Source: Kutzneria chonburiensis (GTDB lineage: Bacteria > Actinomycetota > Actinomycetes > Mycobacteriales > Pseudonocardiaceae). Taken from it: a stretch of 64,000 bases of DNA. Below are positions 33,431 to 42,020 of this stretch, piece by piece; the first letter of the stretch is position 1, and the number at the start of each line of letters is the position of its first letter. The stretch spans positions 1,116,001 to 1,180,000 of the forward strand of contig NZ_CP097263.1 of NCBI RefSeq assembly GCF_028622115.1, read 5' to 3'. The notes beneath the pieces are model-generated. The model searched no databases, had not been told where the DNA came from, and saw only the letters and a program-made list of their open reading frames with translations. The position numbers and the translations under genes are program-made.

Positions 33431-34040
33431 CCGTGACCGATCGGGCCATGAGCTCGGCGGCGGCCCGCACCTGGATGCCGTGGGTTGCCGGCGTCTGAGC
33501 GGTGATGACGAGCCGCTCGTCGCCGAGGTCGACCAGGTGGTGGGTCTGCCGCCAGGTGTTGCCCCCTTGTTCATACTCGAGTTCAACGGCATCGAACGCG
33601 GCCGCGGATTGCTGGTCCACCAGGGTTTGGCCCGGACCGGCCAGCTGGGTCAGCGGCGGAATCCGGTCACGGCGGTACGGTCCCTGGAGGTAGATCGCGG
33701 AGCCGGCCGGGCCGAAGAGCAGGAACGGCGAGGAGTTGTCGTCGGCCGGCGGCGAGTCGATCGAGAAGCCCTCCGGCCAGTCGATCGTGAAGGGCGATGT
33801 CTCGATCCGCCAGACGGACCCGGCCGGACCGGTCAGCACCTCGACGACCTCGCCGGGCGACTCGGCACCGGTCAGCTCGACGTCCGCGGGCCCGGTGACG
33901 ACGGCGGTGTGCGCGGTGTCGCCCGCCCAGCGGGTCACCTTGACGCTGCCCGGCCGGTGTTCAACGCGATCGAACGTGTACGGCCAGATCGGGATCAGCG
34001 TCATGCCGAAACCGGTCAGCCGAGCGAAGACGTGACCCAT
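33411..34040 (-). CDS. Hypothetical protein
   Basis: A 209-residue soluble protein with no signal or membrane segment, predicted all-beta (VKVTRWAGDTAHTAVVTGPA, SVWRIETSPFTIDWPEG, TWRQTHHLVDLGDERLVITA). It matches no family I recognise; the repeated beta hairpins resemble lipocalin-like or immunoglobulin-like folds. ATG 34040 is the first ATG after the CGNR stop (13-bp gap), so it is cotranscribed with the CGNR gene. Its end overlaps the convergent chitosanase by 20 bp. Confidence 0.6.
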   Translation of the reverse strand: MGHVFARLTGFGMTLIPIWPYTFDRVEHRPGSVKVTRWAGDTAHTAVVTGPADVELTGAESPGEVVEVLTGPAGSVWRIETSPFTIDWPEGFSIDSPPADDNSSPFLLFGPAGSAIYLQGPYRRDRIPPLTQLAGPGQTLVDQQSAAAFDAVELEYEQGGNTWRQTHHLVDLGDERLVITAQTPATHGIQVRAAAELMARSVTATRSAS

Positions 34041-34053
34041 GGTCGGAAGGGTC

Positions 34054-34563
34054 TCATGCCGTCCGGCGCCGGCGGTGGTCGGCGACGTAGACCCGGGTGG
34101 CGCAGCGGGTGGCGCAGAACCGGCGGCGGCCGTTGCGGGAGGTGTCGACGAAGACGGTGTCGCAGCCGGGGCGGTCGCATACGGCGGCGCGGCCGGGGTC
34201 CTCGCACAGGAGGTGGGCGAGCCCGCCGGCGGTGTAGGCCCTAACACGGTCCACAATGGACCCGCCGGGCACATGGTAGTGCAGGTGCGGCGGCTTGCCG
34301 TCGTGGCGGGAAATGTAAGGGGCGCTGGCGGAATCGGCCAGCAGCTGGTTGAGCAGAGCGACCCGGGCGTCCACATCGGACGTGGCGAACACCTCGCGCA
34401 GGCGGGGCCGCCAGTCGTGGATGGCCAACGCCTCGGCGGGGCTCACCGCGGTGACGGCCATGCCGTGATCATGCAACGTGGCCAGCACGGGGTCGGCCGA
34501 CGCCAGGTTGGCCAGGGCGGCGGCCAACTGGGCGCCGGGACCGCCGTAAGGGTTGAAGTGCAC
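34054..34563 (-). CDS. CGNR zinc-finger protein
   Basis: A 169-residue member of the ABATE/CGNR family of stress-response transcription factors. The N-terminal ABATE-like ligand domain begins FNPYGGPGAQLAAALANL; the C-terminal CGNR zinc finger reads CDRPGCDTVFVDTSRNGRRR followed by FCATRCATR, giving four Cys. GTG 34563; it is divergent by 25 bp from a small zinc-ribbon gene. Targets unknown. Confidence 0.85.
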   Translation of the reverse strand: MHFNPYGGPGAQLAAALANLASADPVLATLHDHGMAVTAVSPAEALAIHDWRPRLREVFATSDVDARVALLNQLLADSASAPYISRHDGKPPHLHYHVPGGSIVDRVRAYTAGGLAHLLCEDPGRAAVCDRPGCDTVFVDTSRNGRRRFCATRCATRVYVADHRRRRTA

Positions 34564-34588
34564 TGAAGCATTACAGCACGCTGGGGCC

Positions 34589-34750
34589 ATGACCGACGAG
34601 ACCTGTCCGCGCTGCTCATGGCCGGTGGCGGAGCTGCCGCGCGAGGCCCGGCGTCCGGGGCGACACGGCGTGGAGTACCTGCGCTGCCTCTGCGGCAGCT
34701 GGCTGGCCCGGGTGGACGGGGTGATCGTCGGCGCGACCCGCGTGCGCTGA
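34589..34750 (+). CDS. Small zinc-ribbon-like protein
   Basis: A 53-residue protein with two Cys pairs, CPRC near residue 6 and CLCG near residue 33, spaced for one zinc ribbon. ATG 34589 is preferred because it opens directly into the motif; ATG 34553 would overlap the divergent gene's start. No function recognised. Confidence 0.55.
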   Translation: MTDETCPRCSWPVAELPREARRPGRHGVEYLRCLCGSWLARVDGVIVGATRVR

Positions 34751-34856
34751 GAGTGCGCGAAACTGCTCGAATTACCTACCTTCGGCGCATGGACGAGCAG
34801 TGGTGTGCAGTCGTAGTGTCCGTTCCCGACGATGAGGTCGGCGGGAAGGCGCAGCC

Positions 34857-36716
34857 ATGGAGATGGGCCGGCGGTGGTTCCTGGCCATGAGCGGACTGGC
34901 CCCGCTCGCGGCGGTCGCCCCAGGGCAGCCGGCACGATCGGGCGACGGCCGCTGCGGGCACCGTTTCGCCTTCGCCCCGGACGGCAGTGGCTTCCTGCTC
35001 GACTGCCAGCGCTTCCAGATCCGCAGCGGCGAGATGCACCCGGCGCGCATCCCGGTCGAGCACTGGCGGCACCGCATCCAGCTGGCCAAGGCGATGGGCC
35101 TGAACACGATCTCGATCTACGTGATGTGGAACTACGTGGAGCCGAGCCCCGGCGTGTTCGACTTCCGCGGCGAGCGTCGCGACGTCGAGGCGTTCGTCCG
35201 GCTCTGCCAGACCGAGGGCATGTGGGTGCTGCTGCGCCCCGGACCGTACGTCTGCGGCGAGTGGGATCTCGGCGGCATCCCGTCGTACCTGTTGGCCACC
35301 AAGGACATCCGCCTCCGCTTGCACGACGACGAGCGCTACATGGCGGCCGTCCGCCGCTACATCGGCCAGCTCGCGTCCCGGATCCGGCCACTGATGATCG
35401 GCAACGGCGGCCCGATCCTGATGGTGCAGATCGAGAACGAGTACGGCTCCTACGGCAGCGACCCCACCTACCTCGACCAACTGCGCCAGCTGTGGCTGGC
35501 CGCCGGCATCGACGGCCCGTTCTACACCGAGGACGGCCTCGGCCAGCTGGAACACAACCACAGCAACGTCACCGGCGGGGCGATCGCGCTCAGCGGCGGC
35601 GACGCGCCGTCGATCGCCGCCGCGCGCCAGGCGTACCCGACCGTGCCGGCGATGGCCGGCGAGGTCTACCCGGGCTGGCTGACCCACTGGGGCGACAAGA
35701 ACTTCGCCGGACCGAGCGACATCTCCGGCGACCTCAATGCCTTCATGGCCGGCGGGCTGTCGTTCAACCTGTACATGCTGCACGGCGGCACCAGCTTCGG
35801 CTTCTACGCCGGGGCCAACGCCAACGACCTCTCCGGCGCGTATCAGCCCGACGTCACCAGCTACGACTACGCCGCGCCGATCACCGAACAGGGTGTGGCC
35901 ACGCCGGAATTCCACCGTTACCGCAGTCTGATCGGCAGCTACGGCGTGACCCTGCCGGCGATTCCCGCCCCGAAGCCGACAATCGTGCCCGCGCCGGTCA
36001 CGCCGACCGTCCACGCCTCGCTGTGGGACAATCTCCCTGACGCCACAACGTCAACCGACCCGGTGCCGTTCGAGATGCTGGGCCAGAGCTACGGTTTCGC
36101 CCTGTACCGAACGACCATCGCCGGCAAGGGCGCCCTCGACATCCGCTGGGTGCACGACTACGCCACCGTTTTCGTCGACGGGCACTACCAGGGCGGCCTG
36201 TCCCGCACGCTGATCCCGGACGCCGAGTCGACGAAGCTCAACGTCACCAACGACAACGCGCCGCTGACCCTGACCACGTCCGGCAGCACGCTGGACGTCC
36301 TGGTCGAAGGCATGGGTCGGACCAACTACGGCCAGGCCATCGTCGACCGCAAGGGCATCCTGGAATCTGCTTCGCTGCAAGGAAAGCCGCTCAAGAACTG
36401 GCAGATCTTCCCGCTGCCCATGGACGACGTCGGCACTCTCAAGCCGACGGTCGAAGACCCCGATCGTCCCGGTCTGTTCTTCCGGGCCACGCTGCGACTG
36501 GACAAGACCGGCGACACCTACCTGGACCTGTCCCGCTGGACCAAGGGCGTGGTCTGGGTGAACGGCCACAACCTGGGCCGCTACTGGGAGATCGGCCCGC
36601 AGCACCGACTGTTCTGCCCGGTGTCCTGGCTGCGGCCGGGGCGCAACGAGATCCTCGTGTTCGACCTGCACCAGACCACACCGCAACCGATCAGCTTCGC
36701 TCGCACGCTGTATTAA
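34857..36716 (+). CDS. Secreted GH35 beta-galactosidase
   Basis: A 619-residue enzyme releasing terminal beta-galactose. A twin-arginine-like leader MGRRWFLAMSG suggests Tat export. The barrel shows FQIRSGEMHPARIP, MWNYVEPSPGVFDF, RPGPYVCGEWDLGGIP, the acid/base Glu in VQIENEYGSYG and the nucleophile Glu in AGEVYPGW. Two C-terminal beta-sandwich domains follow, with the ending motif GVVWVNGHNLGRYWEIGPQ. ATG 34857 or 34863. The alpha-galactosidase starts 30 bp downstream, so the two form a galactoside operon. Confidence 0.93.
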   Translation: MEMGRRWFLAMSGLAPLAAVAPGQPARSGDGRCGHRFAFAPDGSGFLLDCQRFQIRSGEMHPARIPVEHWRHRIQLAKAMGLNTISIYVMWNYVEPSPGVFDFRGERRDVEAFVRLCQTEGMWVLLRPGPYVCGEWDLGGIPSYLLATKDIRLRLHDDERYMAAVRRYIGQLASRIRPLMIGNGGPILMVQIENEYGSYGSDPTYLDQLRQLWLAAGIDGPFYTEDGLGQLEHNHSNVTGGAIALSGGDAPSIAAARQAYPTVPAMAGEVYPGWLTHWGDKNFAGPSDISGDLNAFMAGGLSFNLYMLHGGTSFGFYAGANANDLSGAYQPDVTSYDYAAPITEQGVATPEFHRYRSLIGSYGVTLPAIPAPKPTIVPAPVTPTVHASLWDNLPDATTSTDPVPFEMLGQSYGFALYRTTIAGKGALDIRWVHDYATVFVDGHYQGGLSRTLIPDAESTKLNVTNDNAPLTLTTSGSTLDVLVEGMGRTNYGQAIVDRKGILESASLQGKPLKNWQIFPLPMDDVGTLKPTVEDPDRPGLFFRATLRLDKTGDTYLDLSRWTKGVVWVNGHNLGRYWEIGPQHRLFCPVSWLRPGRNEILVFDLHQTTPQPISFARTLY

Positions 36717-36746
36717 TCACCCTCGGGCTTGAAAGGCGCATCCGCC

Positions 36747-38338
36747 GTGCGATCAACACTCCTGCTCGCCGCGGTCACGGCCGCTTCCCTGCTGACTCCC
36801 GTGACCGCCGCCGCAGCCGCCCCGGCCACCCCGGCGACCCTGGCCGACACGCCGCCGATGGGCTGGAACGACTGGGCGCACTACCAGTGCGACTTCACCG
36901 AGCAGACCATCCTGGCCAACGCCGACGCCCTGGTCTCGACCGGACTGGCGGCCAAGGGCTACAACACCGTCACCATCGACGACTGCTGGATGTCGAAATC
37001 CCGTGACGGCAAGGAAACCTCGTCGCCGACCCGGCGAGATTCCCCGACGGCATGGCCTACGTCGGCAGGTACCTGCACGACAAGGGCCTCCGGTTCGGCA
37101 TCTACGAGGACGCCGGCACGCTGACCTGCGGCGGCTATCCCGGTAGCTGGGACCACTTCCAGCAGGACGCGGACCTGTTCGCGAGCTGGGGCGTGGACTA
37201 CCTCAAGCTGGACGGCTGCAACCTGCCCAGCGTGGCCGGCCAGACCGAGGAGCAGACCTACCGCGGCGCGTACGCCGCGCAGTCGGCGGCGCTGGCCAAG
37301 ACCGGCCGCGCCATCGTGTTCTCCGAGTCGGCCCCGGCGTACTTCCAGGGAACACCCGACTGGTACACGATTCTGGGCTGGGTCAAGCAGTACGGCCAGC
37401 TCTGGCGTGAGGGCTGGGACGTCGCCACGTACGACGCGAAGAAGCCGGACGCCAGCCGTTGGGGCAGCGTGCTCGGCAACTACGGCTACAACAACCCGCT
37501 CGGCCGCTACGCCGCCCCCGGCAACTGGAACGACCCGGACTTCCTGATCGCCGGCGACCGCGGCCTGACCGCCGACGAGTCCCGCAGCCAGGTCGCGCTG
37601 TGGGCGATGATGGCCGCGCCGATGATCATGAGCTCGGATGTGACCAAGCTGTCGGCCGATGCCGTGAAGACCTTGGGCAACAAGGACATCATCGCCGTCG
37701 ACCAGGATCGGCTCGGCCGGCAGGGTACCGTGTACGCCCAGAACGGCACCACCGACATCCTGTACCGGCCGCTGGCCAACGGCGACCGCGCGGTGGCCAT
37801 TCTCAACCGTAGCGCCGCAAGTGTCACGACGAGCACCACAGCCGGCCTGCCCAGCTGTTCCTTCACGGCCAAGGATCTGTGGACCGGCAAGTCCTCGAAC
37901 GCCGTCAGCGCAACAATTCCGGCCCACGGCACCGCCATCTTCCGTGTCACCCCGGGCAAGGACTGCGGAACCGTGAAGCCGATCGGCCAGATCTCCGGCA
38001 CCAGCGGCAAGTGTATGGACGACAGCAACAGCGGGACCGCGAACGGCAACCCGGTGATCCTGTGGCCGTGCACCGGAAACGCCAATCAGCGCTGGCAGCT
38101 GTCCAACGGCACCGTGCAGTCGCTCGGCAAGTGCCTGGCCAACAGCGGCAACAAGGCAGTACTGTCCACATGCGACGGTAGCGCCGGCCAGCAGTGGTCG
38201 TACAAGCTGAACGGCAACCTGGTCAACCAGAACCTCTGCCTTGACGTCACGGGTGGCGGCAGCGACAACGGGACGGCGCTGGGCCTGTACGCCTGCGGCA
38301 ACAACCAGCTCAACCAGATCTGGTCCCTGCCGGCATAA
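36747..38338 (+). pseudogene. Secreted GH27 alpha-galactosidase with ricin-B domain, frameshifted
   Basis: Two frames encode one GH27 enzyme of about 530 residues. Frame 1 from GTG 36747 (GAAAGG upstream) gives the signal peptide and [15 protein letters not shown] up to SRDGK. At about 37013 a single G seems missing from AAGGAAAC; frame 2 continues [20 protein letters not shown] to the end. Frame 2 holds the nucleophile in DYLKLDGCN and acid/base in WNDPDFL, then a beta-sandwich and a C-terminal ricin-B/CBM13 lectin domain with QRW, QQW and QIW repeats. All catalytic residues are intact, so sequencing error and recent mutation are both possible. Confidence 0.88.
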
Positions 38339-38354
38339 CGCCCCCGGAGACGGC

Positions 38355-38386
38355 CTGCCGGTGGTCCCCCGAACGGCCACCGGCAG
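38355..38386. terminator. Bidirectional terminator hairpin
   Basis: CTGCCGGTGG and CCACCGGCAG form a perfect 10-bp stem with a 12-nt loop between the convergent alpha-galactosidase (stop 38338) and TetR gene (stop 38391). Confidence 0.7.
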
Positions 38387-38390
38387 TGCC

Positions 38391-38975
38391 CTAATCCAGT
38401 CCCAACGCGTGCAGTGTCCGGTCCAGCGCCGCCTCCTGGAGCGCGGCGCTGTACGTGTCGGGGTCGGCCGAGGCCAGCGCCGCGGCGCCTTCGGCCATAC
38501 CCATCAACGCCAACGCGGCGGTCGACACCTCAGAGTCCGACCACGTGGGGGAAGCGGCGGCAACGAGTCGCAGGATTCGTTGCCGCCAGGCCCTCGTGTT
38601 CACCCGATGCAGCTCGAGCAGCTCGTCGTCGCCGACCGTGGCGGCGAGAAACCCGATCCACACCACGCTTTCCACCGTGCCGGCCTCGGTCGTGGCCAAC
38701 CCTTGGGCCAGCACCGCCCGCAGCGCCTCCCGAGGCGTGGACGCGGCCGCCTCCAACGCCTCCACGCGGGCCAGGGTGCGCGAGTGCAGCAGTTCACGAG
38801 CGTGCCGGAGCAGCGCCCGCCGGTTGGGGAAGCGATGCATCACGAGGCCGGTGGTGCAGCCGGCGGCCGCCGCGACGGCCCGGATGGTGAGGTGCTCCAA
38901 ACCCTGCCGGGCCAGCACGTCCCACACCGCCTGCGACAGCTGCTCGGCCGCCCGCGGATTCGCCGCTCGTGACAT
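38391..38975 (-). CDS. TetR/AcrR-family repressor
   Basis: A 194-residue TetR-type repressor. The N-terminal HTH (AVWDVLARQGLEHLTIRAVA and AGCTTGLVMHRFPNRRALLR) is typical; the C-terminal ligand domain resembles the TetR_C_6/BetI-like group. ATG 38975 is 46 bp from the divergent GNAT start, and a 25-bp palindromic operator fills the gap. It therefore most likely represses itself and the acetyltransferase. The ligand is unknown. Confidence 0.92.
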   Translation of the reverse strand: MSRAANPRAAEQLSQAVWDVLARQGLEHLTIRAVAAAAGCTTGLVMHRFPNRRALLRHARELLHSRTLARVEALEAAASTPREALRAVLAQGLATTEAGTVESVVWIGFLAATVGDDELLELHRVNTRAWRQRILRLVAAASPTWSDSEVSTAALALMGMAEGAAALASADPDTYSAALQEAALDRTLHALGLD

Positions 38976-38993
38976 GCGCACCCTTCCGTCCGT

Positions 38994-39018
38994 AACAGAC
39001 GTTACCGTAACATCTGTT
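38994..39018. promoter_or_regulatory. TetR operator between divergent TetR and GNAT genes
   Basis: AACAGA-n-GTTAC-n-GTAAC-n-TCTGTT is a 25-bp near-perfect palindrome, every arm position matching. It ends 2 bp before the GNAT GTG start and 18 bp from the TetR ATG on the other side. The geometry is that of an autoregulatory TetR site that also covers the GNAT promoter. Confidence 0.75.
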
Positions 39019-39020
39019 CC

Positions 39021-39500
39021 GTGACGACCATCGAGCAGCGCCCCTGGACCGACCCGCATGGCGTCTACCTGCGGGAAAAGCAGCGCGAGGAGGTGCTGAC
39101 CCGCTACGGCGGCGAGGACACCGAGCCCGGCGTACACCCCAGCGCCGACGACGTGGCGGTCTTCCTGATCGCCTTCGACGACGCCGGCACACCGCTCGGC
39201 TGCGGCGCCCTACGCCAACTCGACGACACGTCGGCCGAGGTCAAGCGCATGTTCGTGGAGCCGCAGGCTCGCGGCACCGGCGTAGCGACGGCCATCCTCC
39301 GCGCACTGGAAAACGCCGCTGTTCACCGTGGCTGGACAACCCTCAAGCTCGAGACCGGCACCGGCCAACCCGACGCCGTCCGCTTCTACGAGCGCGAGGG
39401 CTACGTCGCGATCCCGGCCTACGGCGACTACGTCGGCAGCGAGACTTCGCTCTGCTACGAGCGCGTGCTCAGCTCCGGTGTGCCAGCAGATGCTCGATGA
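39021..39500 (+). CDS. GNAT-family N-acetyltransferase
   Basis: A 159-residue GNAT enzyme. The core strand EVKRMFVEPQARGTGVATAI includes the acetyl-CoA pyrophosphate loop (Q/R-x-x-G-x-G/A), followed by LKLETGTGQPDAVRFYEREG. GTG 39021 directly follows the TetR operator; the transcript may be nearly leaderless. Substrate probably a small amine or antibiotic-like compound, given TetR control. This is inference. Confidence 0.88.
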   Translation: MTTIEQRPWTDPHGVYLREKQREEVLTRYGGEDTEPGVHPSADDVAVFLIAFDDAGTPLGCGALRQLDDTSAEVKRMFVEPQARGTGVATAILRALENAAVHRGWTTLKLETGTGQPDAVRFYEREGYVAIPAYGDYVGSETSLCYERVLSSGVPADAR

Positions 39501-40308
39501 GCAGCCGGCACAGCTCCTCGGCCGCCTCCTCCGGGATCCAGTGCGAGACGTCCTCCACGATCTCCAGCCGGTAGGGCCCGGTGACGTGCTTCTCGGTGGC
39601 CAGCACGCCGGCCGAGCCGATCGCGTTGTCCTCGGTGCTCCACACCATCAGCGTCGGCACCTCGACCGGCCCGACCGTGCCGCCCAGATCCATCGCCCGG
39701 TACCAGTTCAGTGCCGCGGTCAGCGCCCCCGGCTGCTGGAAGCGGTCCAGGTAGTGCTCGATGTGGTCCTCGGGCACCTTCCAGTCGTAGATGCGGCGCA
39801 GCTTGTCGGCCTCGTCGGCCAGCAGCGTCTTCTCCGCCGAGCCGGCCGCCCGGAACGTGCTGATGTACCGCGACCGCTCGTGCTGGTCCTCGTCCGTGGC
39901 GCGGGCGTGATCGAAGGCCGCCGGGTGCGGCACCGACACCGCGGTCAGGGTCCGCACGCGCTCCGGCATCGCCGCCGCGGCCGCCCAGGCCACGATCGCG
40001 CCCCAGTCGTGGCCGACCAGGTCGAACCGCTGCCACCCCAGCTCGTTAGCGATCGCCGCGACGTCGCCGACCAGCTCCTCCAGCCGGTAGTCGCTGACGT
40101 GTTCGGGGCGCACGCCGGGGGAGTAGCCGCGCTGGTCCGGGGCGACCGCGCGGCAGCCGCCGCCCCCGAGCACCCGCAGCTGCTGCTCCCATTCCAGCGA
40201 GGACTGCGGAAATCCGTGCAGCAGCAGCACTTCCCGCCCGTCCTCGTCGCCGCTGGCCAGCGCGTCGAAGGTGCCGGCCGGCGTGGCGATGCGCATTTTC
40301 TCGATCAC
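39469..40308 (-). CDS. Alpha/beta hydrolase (epoxide hydrolase-like)
   Basis: A 279-residue alpha/beta hydrolase with an Asp nucleophile (LVGHDWGAIVAW), oxyanion motif HGFPQSS, and the base in EDVSHWIPEE; the cap domain follows AAFDHARATDEDQ. The nucleophile Asp and HGFP favour epoxide hydrolase or haloalkane dehalogenase chemistry. GTG 40308 is the likely start, ATG 40296 an alternative. Its 3' end overlaps the convergent GNAT gene by 32 bp. Confidence 0.87.
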   Translation of the reverse strand: MIEKMRIATPAGTFDALASGDEDGREVLLLHGFPQSSLEWEQQLRVLGGGGCRAVAPDQRGYSPGVRPEHVSDYRLEELVGDVAAIANELGWQRFDLVGHDWGAIVAWAAAAAMPERVRTLTAVSVPHPAAFDHARATDEDQHERSRYISTFRAAGSAEKTLLADEADKLRRIYDWKVPEDHIEHYLDRFQQPGALTAALNWYRAMDLGGTVGPVEVPTLMVWSTEDNAIGSAGVLATEKHVTGPYRLEIVEDVSHWIPEEAAEELCRLLIEHLLAHRS

Positions 40309-40360
40309 ACGGTCGACTCTAGCGCCGCTGCCGCGGCCGGCTGGACGGGCCACCCCGGTA

Positions 40361-40392
40361 GCTCACCCGGCGAGAGCCCTCGCCGGGTGAGC
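40361..40392 (-). terminator. Strong hairpin after the small secreted protein gene
   Basis: GCTCACCCGGCGAG pairs perfectly with CTCGCCGGGTGAGC around AGCC (14-bp stem). It lies 18 bp downstream of the minus-strand stop at 40410. No T-run follows. Confidence 0.75.
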
Positions 40393-40409
40393 ACCTTGAG
40401 TCGCGCCGG

Positions 40410-40757
40410 TCAGCAGCTACGCAGGGGGTCGGTGTTGTCGTAGATGTCGTTGTCGGAGACGAACCCGTACTTGCCGGTGTGGTCGGCCTGGGTGTAGATC
40501 CAGCGGTACGGGTGCGGGCCGCCGTGGTAGTCGCCGCTGTCGTAACGACAGTCGAAGGCGTTGCGACCGGTGTCCAGGTAGCCGACGATCTTGTAGGCGT
40601 AGGTGACCGCGATGCCCGGCTTGTTGTTGCAGTACCAGTCGTTCTCCACCGTGTAGTAGGTGCAGCTGGCCGCAGGGCTGGCCGAGGCCGTCCCGGTCAG
40701 TGCGACAGGTGCGACCAGAGCCGTGAGAACAGAAGCAGCGGCGATGAGTTTGCGCAT
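40410..40757 (-). CDS. Small secreted Cys/Tyr-rich protein
   Basis: A 115-residue exported protein; Sec signal peptide ends TASAS near residue 27, leaving an 88-residue mature part with four or five Cys (SCTYYTVENDWYCNN, FDCRYD, LRSC) and many Tyr. It is predicted beta-rich and disulfide-bonded. I recognise no family. It has its own terminator and is probably monocistronic. Confidence 0.7.
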   Translation of the reverse strand: MRKLIAAASVLTALVAPVALTGTASASPAASCTYYTVENDWYCNNKPGIAVTYAYKIVGYLDTGRNAFDCRYDSGDYHGGPHPYRWIYTQADHTGKYGFVSDNDIYDNTDPLRSC

Positions 40758-40820
40758 CCCAGCCTTCTCGGTTTCCGTTGACCACCGCGATGGTGGCGGG
40801 TTCCGGTCTACGGCACCGGG

Positions 40821-40854
40821 GTTGTTCAGCGCCGATGGTCAGGCGCTGGACAAC
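40821..40854 (-). terminator. Hairpin terminator after the DUF4333 gene
   Basis: GTTGTTCAGCGCC and GGCGCTGGACAAC form a 13-bp stem with one G-U pair and an 8-nt loop, 21 bp downstream of the DUF4333 stop. Confidence 0.65.
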
Positions 40855-40875
40855 CATGATCTGAACAACGGCGTC

Positions 40876-41211
40876 TCACGCCGAACTGACGCTCAGCTCG
40901 CCCTGGTCGTCGAGGATGGTGACGGTGACGTCCCCGCTGTGGGAGCCGTCCTTCAGGATTGCGCACCGGAACTTGGCGCCCGACACGACCGGGATGGAGA
41001 CGGGGCACGCCGCCCTGAGGTTTGTGCCCTGGCCGCCGAGGGTCGCCTGGTCGGCCACCTGCTGCGCCACGGCCGTCGGATCCAACACCCGCTGCTGTTG
41101 GATCTGGATGCCACCGGTGAGCGCCTTGATCGTCACCACCGCGGCGCAGACGGCGACGACGATCGCGGAGACCGGCACTGCGATACGCATGAAGCTGCTC
41201 TGTTCAGCCAT
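40876..41211 (-). CDS. DUF4333 membrane-anchored protein
   Basis: A 111-residue protein with a single N-terminal membrane helix (IAVPVSAIVVAVCAAVVTI) and an extracytoplasmic DUF4333 domain carrying the family Cys pair (AACPVSIPVVSGAKFRCAIL) and VTVTILDDQG. DUF4333 proteins are actinobacteria-specific and uncharacterised; mycobacterial relatives are exported lipoproteins. Confidence 0.82.
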   Translation of the reverse strand: MAEQSSFMRIAVPVSAIVVAVCAAVVTIKALTGGIQIQQQRVLDPTAVAQQVADQATLGGQGTNLRAACPVSIPVVSGAKFRCAILKDGSHSGDVTVTILDDQGELSVSSA

Positions 41212-41273
41212 GCGCGCAGTACTACCGCCAGCCGATCACGTCGGACGCCGAATGGGTCAGGCTGTGGCGCACG

Positions 41274-41864
41274 TCACGCGACGCGCTCCAGCTCGCGTTC
41301 AGTGGTGCTGGACACCGGCGTGAAGTGGGCGATGAACTTGTCCTGCCAGAGGAGGGTCGCGCCCCAGACGGCCAGGCCGGCGAGGGTGGACAGCAGTGCC
41401 CCGGCGGTGATGTCGGCCGGGTAGTGCACGCCGACGAACACCCGGGAGATCGCGACCAGCGCGGCCACGCCCATGAAGTACGGCCCCCACTTGGCCGACA
41501 CGAAGAACCAGACGGCGATGGCCAGCGCGAAGGATGCCGTGGCATGGTCGCTGGGCAGCGACACCCCGGGGTCATGGGTGATCAACATGTGCACCTGGTG
41601 GGTCTGGAACGGCCGCAGCGACAGGTGGAACATCCGAACGGTCACCGACAACGCCAGGGCGATGCCCAACGTGACGGCGACCTGGCCGATCCGCCACGCG
41701 CCGGCCGGCCACCAGCCGTCCTGCCTGGCCCGCAGGAACGTCACCGCGGCGCCGCCGGCGAACAGCAGGAAGATCAGGTACTTGGCGGCGAAGACCATCA
41801 GCAGGTCCAGCGGGCCGAAGACGCCGGCAAGTCCGTTGACCATGCTGAAGATCTCGTAGTTCAC
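41274..41864 (-). CDS. PAP2-family membrane phosphatase (undecaprenyl-diphosphatase-like)
   Basis: A 196-residue integral membrane protein with five to six helices. The three phosphatase motifs are recognisable: a degenerate first one near SLRPFQT, LPSDHATASFA and SRVFVGVHYPADI. This is the BcrC-like type that recycles undecaprenyl diphosphate for cell-wall synthesis. GTG 41864. It sits divergent from the hydrolase operon across a 156-bp gap containing no other gene. Confidence 0.87.
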   Translation of the reverse strand: MNYEIFSMVNGLAGVFGPLDLLMVFAAKYLIFLLFAGGAAVTFLRARQDGWWPAGAWRIGQVAVTLGIALALSVTVRMFHLSLRPFQTHQVHMLITHDPGVSLPSDHATASFALAIAVWFFVSAKWGPYFMGVAALVAISRVFVGVHYPADITAGALLSTLAGLAVWGATLLWQDKFIAHFTPVSSTTERELERVA

Positions 41865-42020
41865 GCCCGCTCCTCACGTTGTTGATCAAGGATGCCGCAC
41901 CGGCCGTTGGCCCGTCATTCACCCCCTGGTCATCTTCTCAACACTGCCAGGACATTCGGCCGGCCGGGTGTACGGAAGGTCACACCGAACCGGATGATCG
42001 TCGCGTGCGAATGGAGTGAC

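Noticed and set aside
38355-38386. Attachment site or integration scar
   Set aside because: A simple convergent terminator stem; no integrase, tRNA end or flanking duplication.
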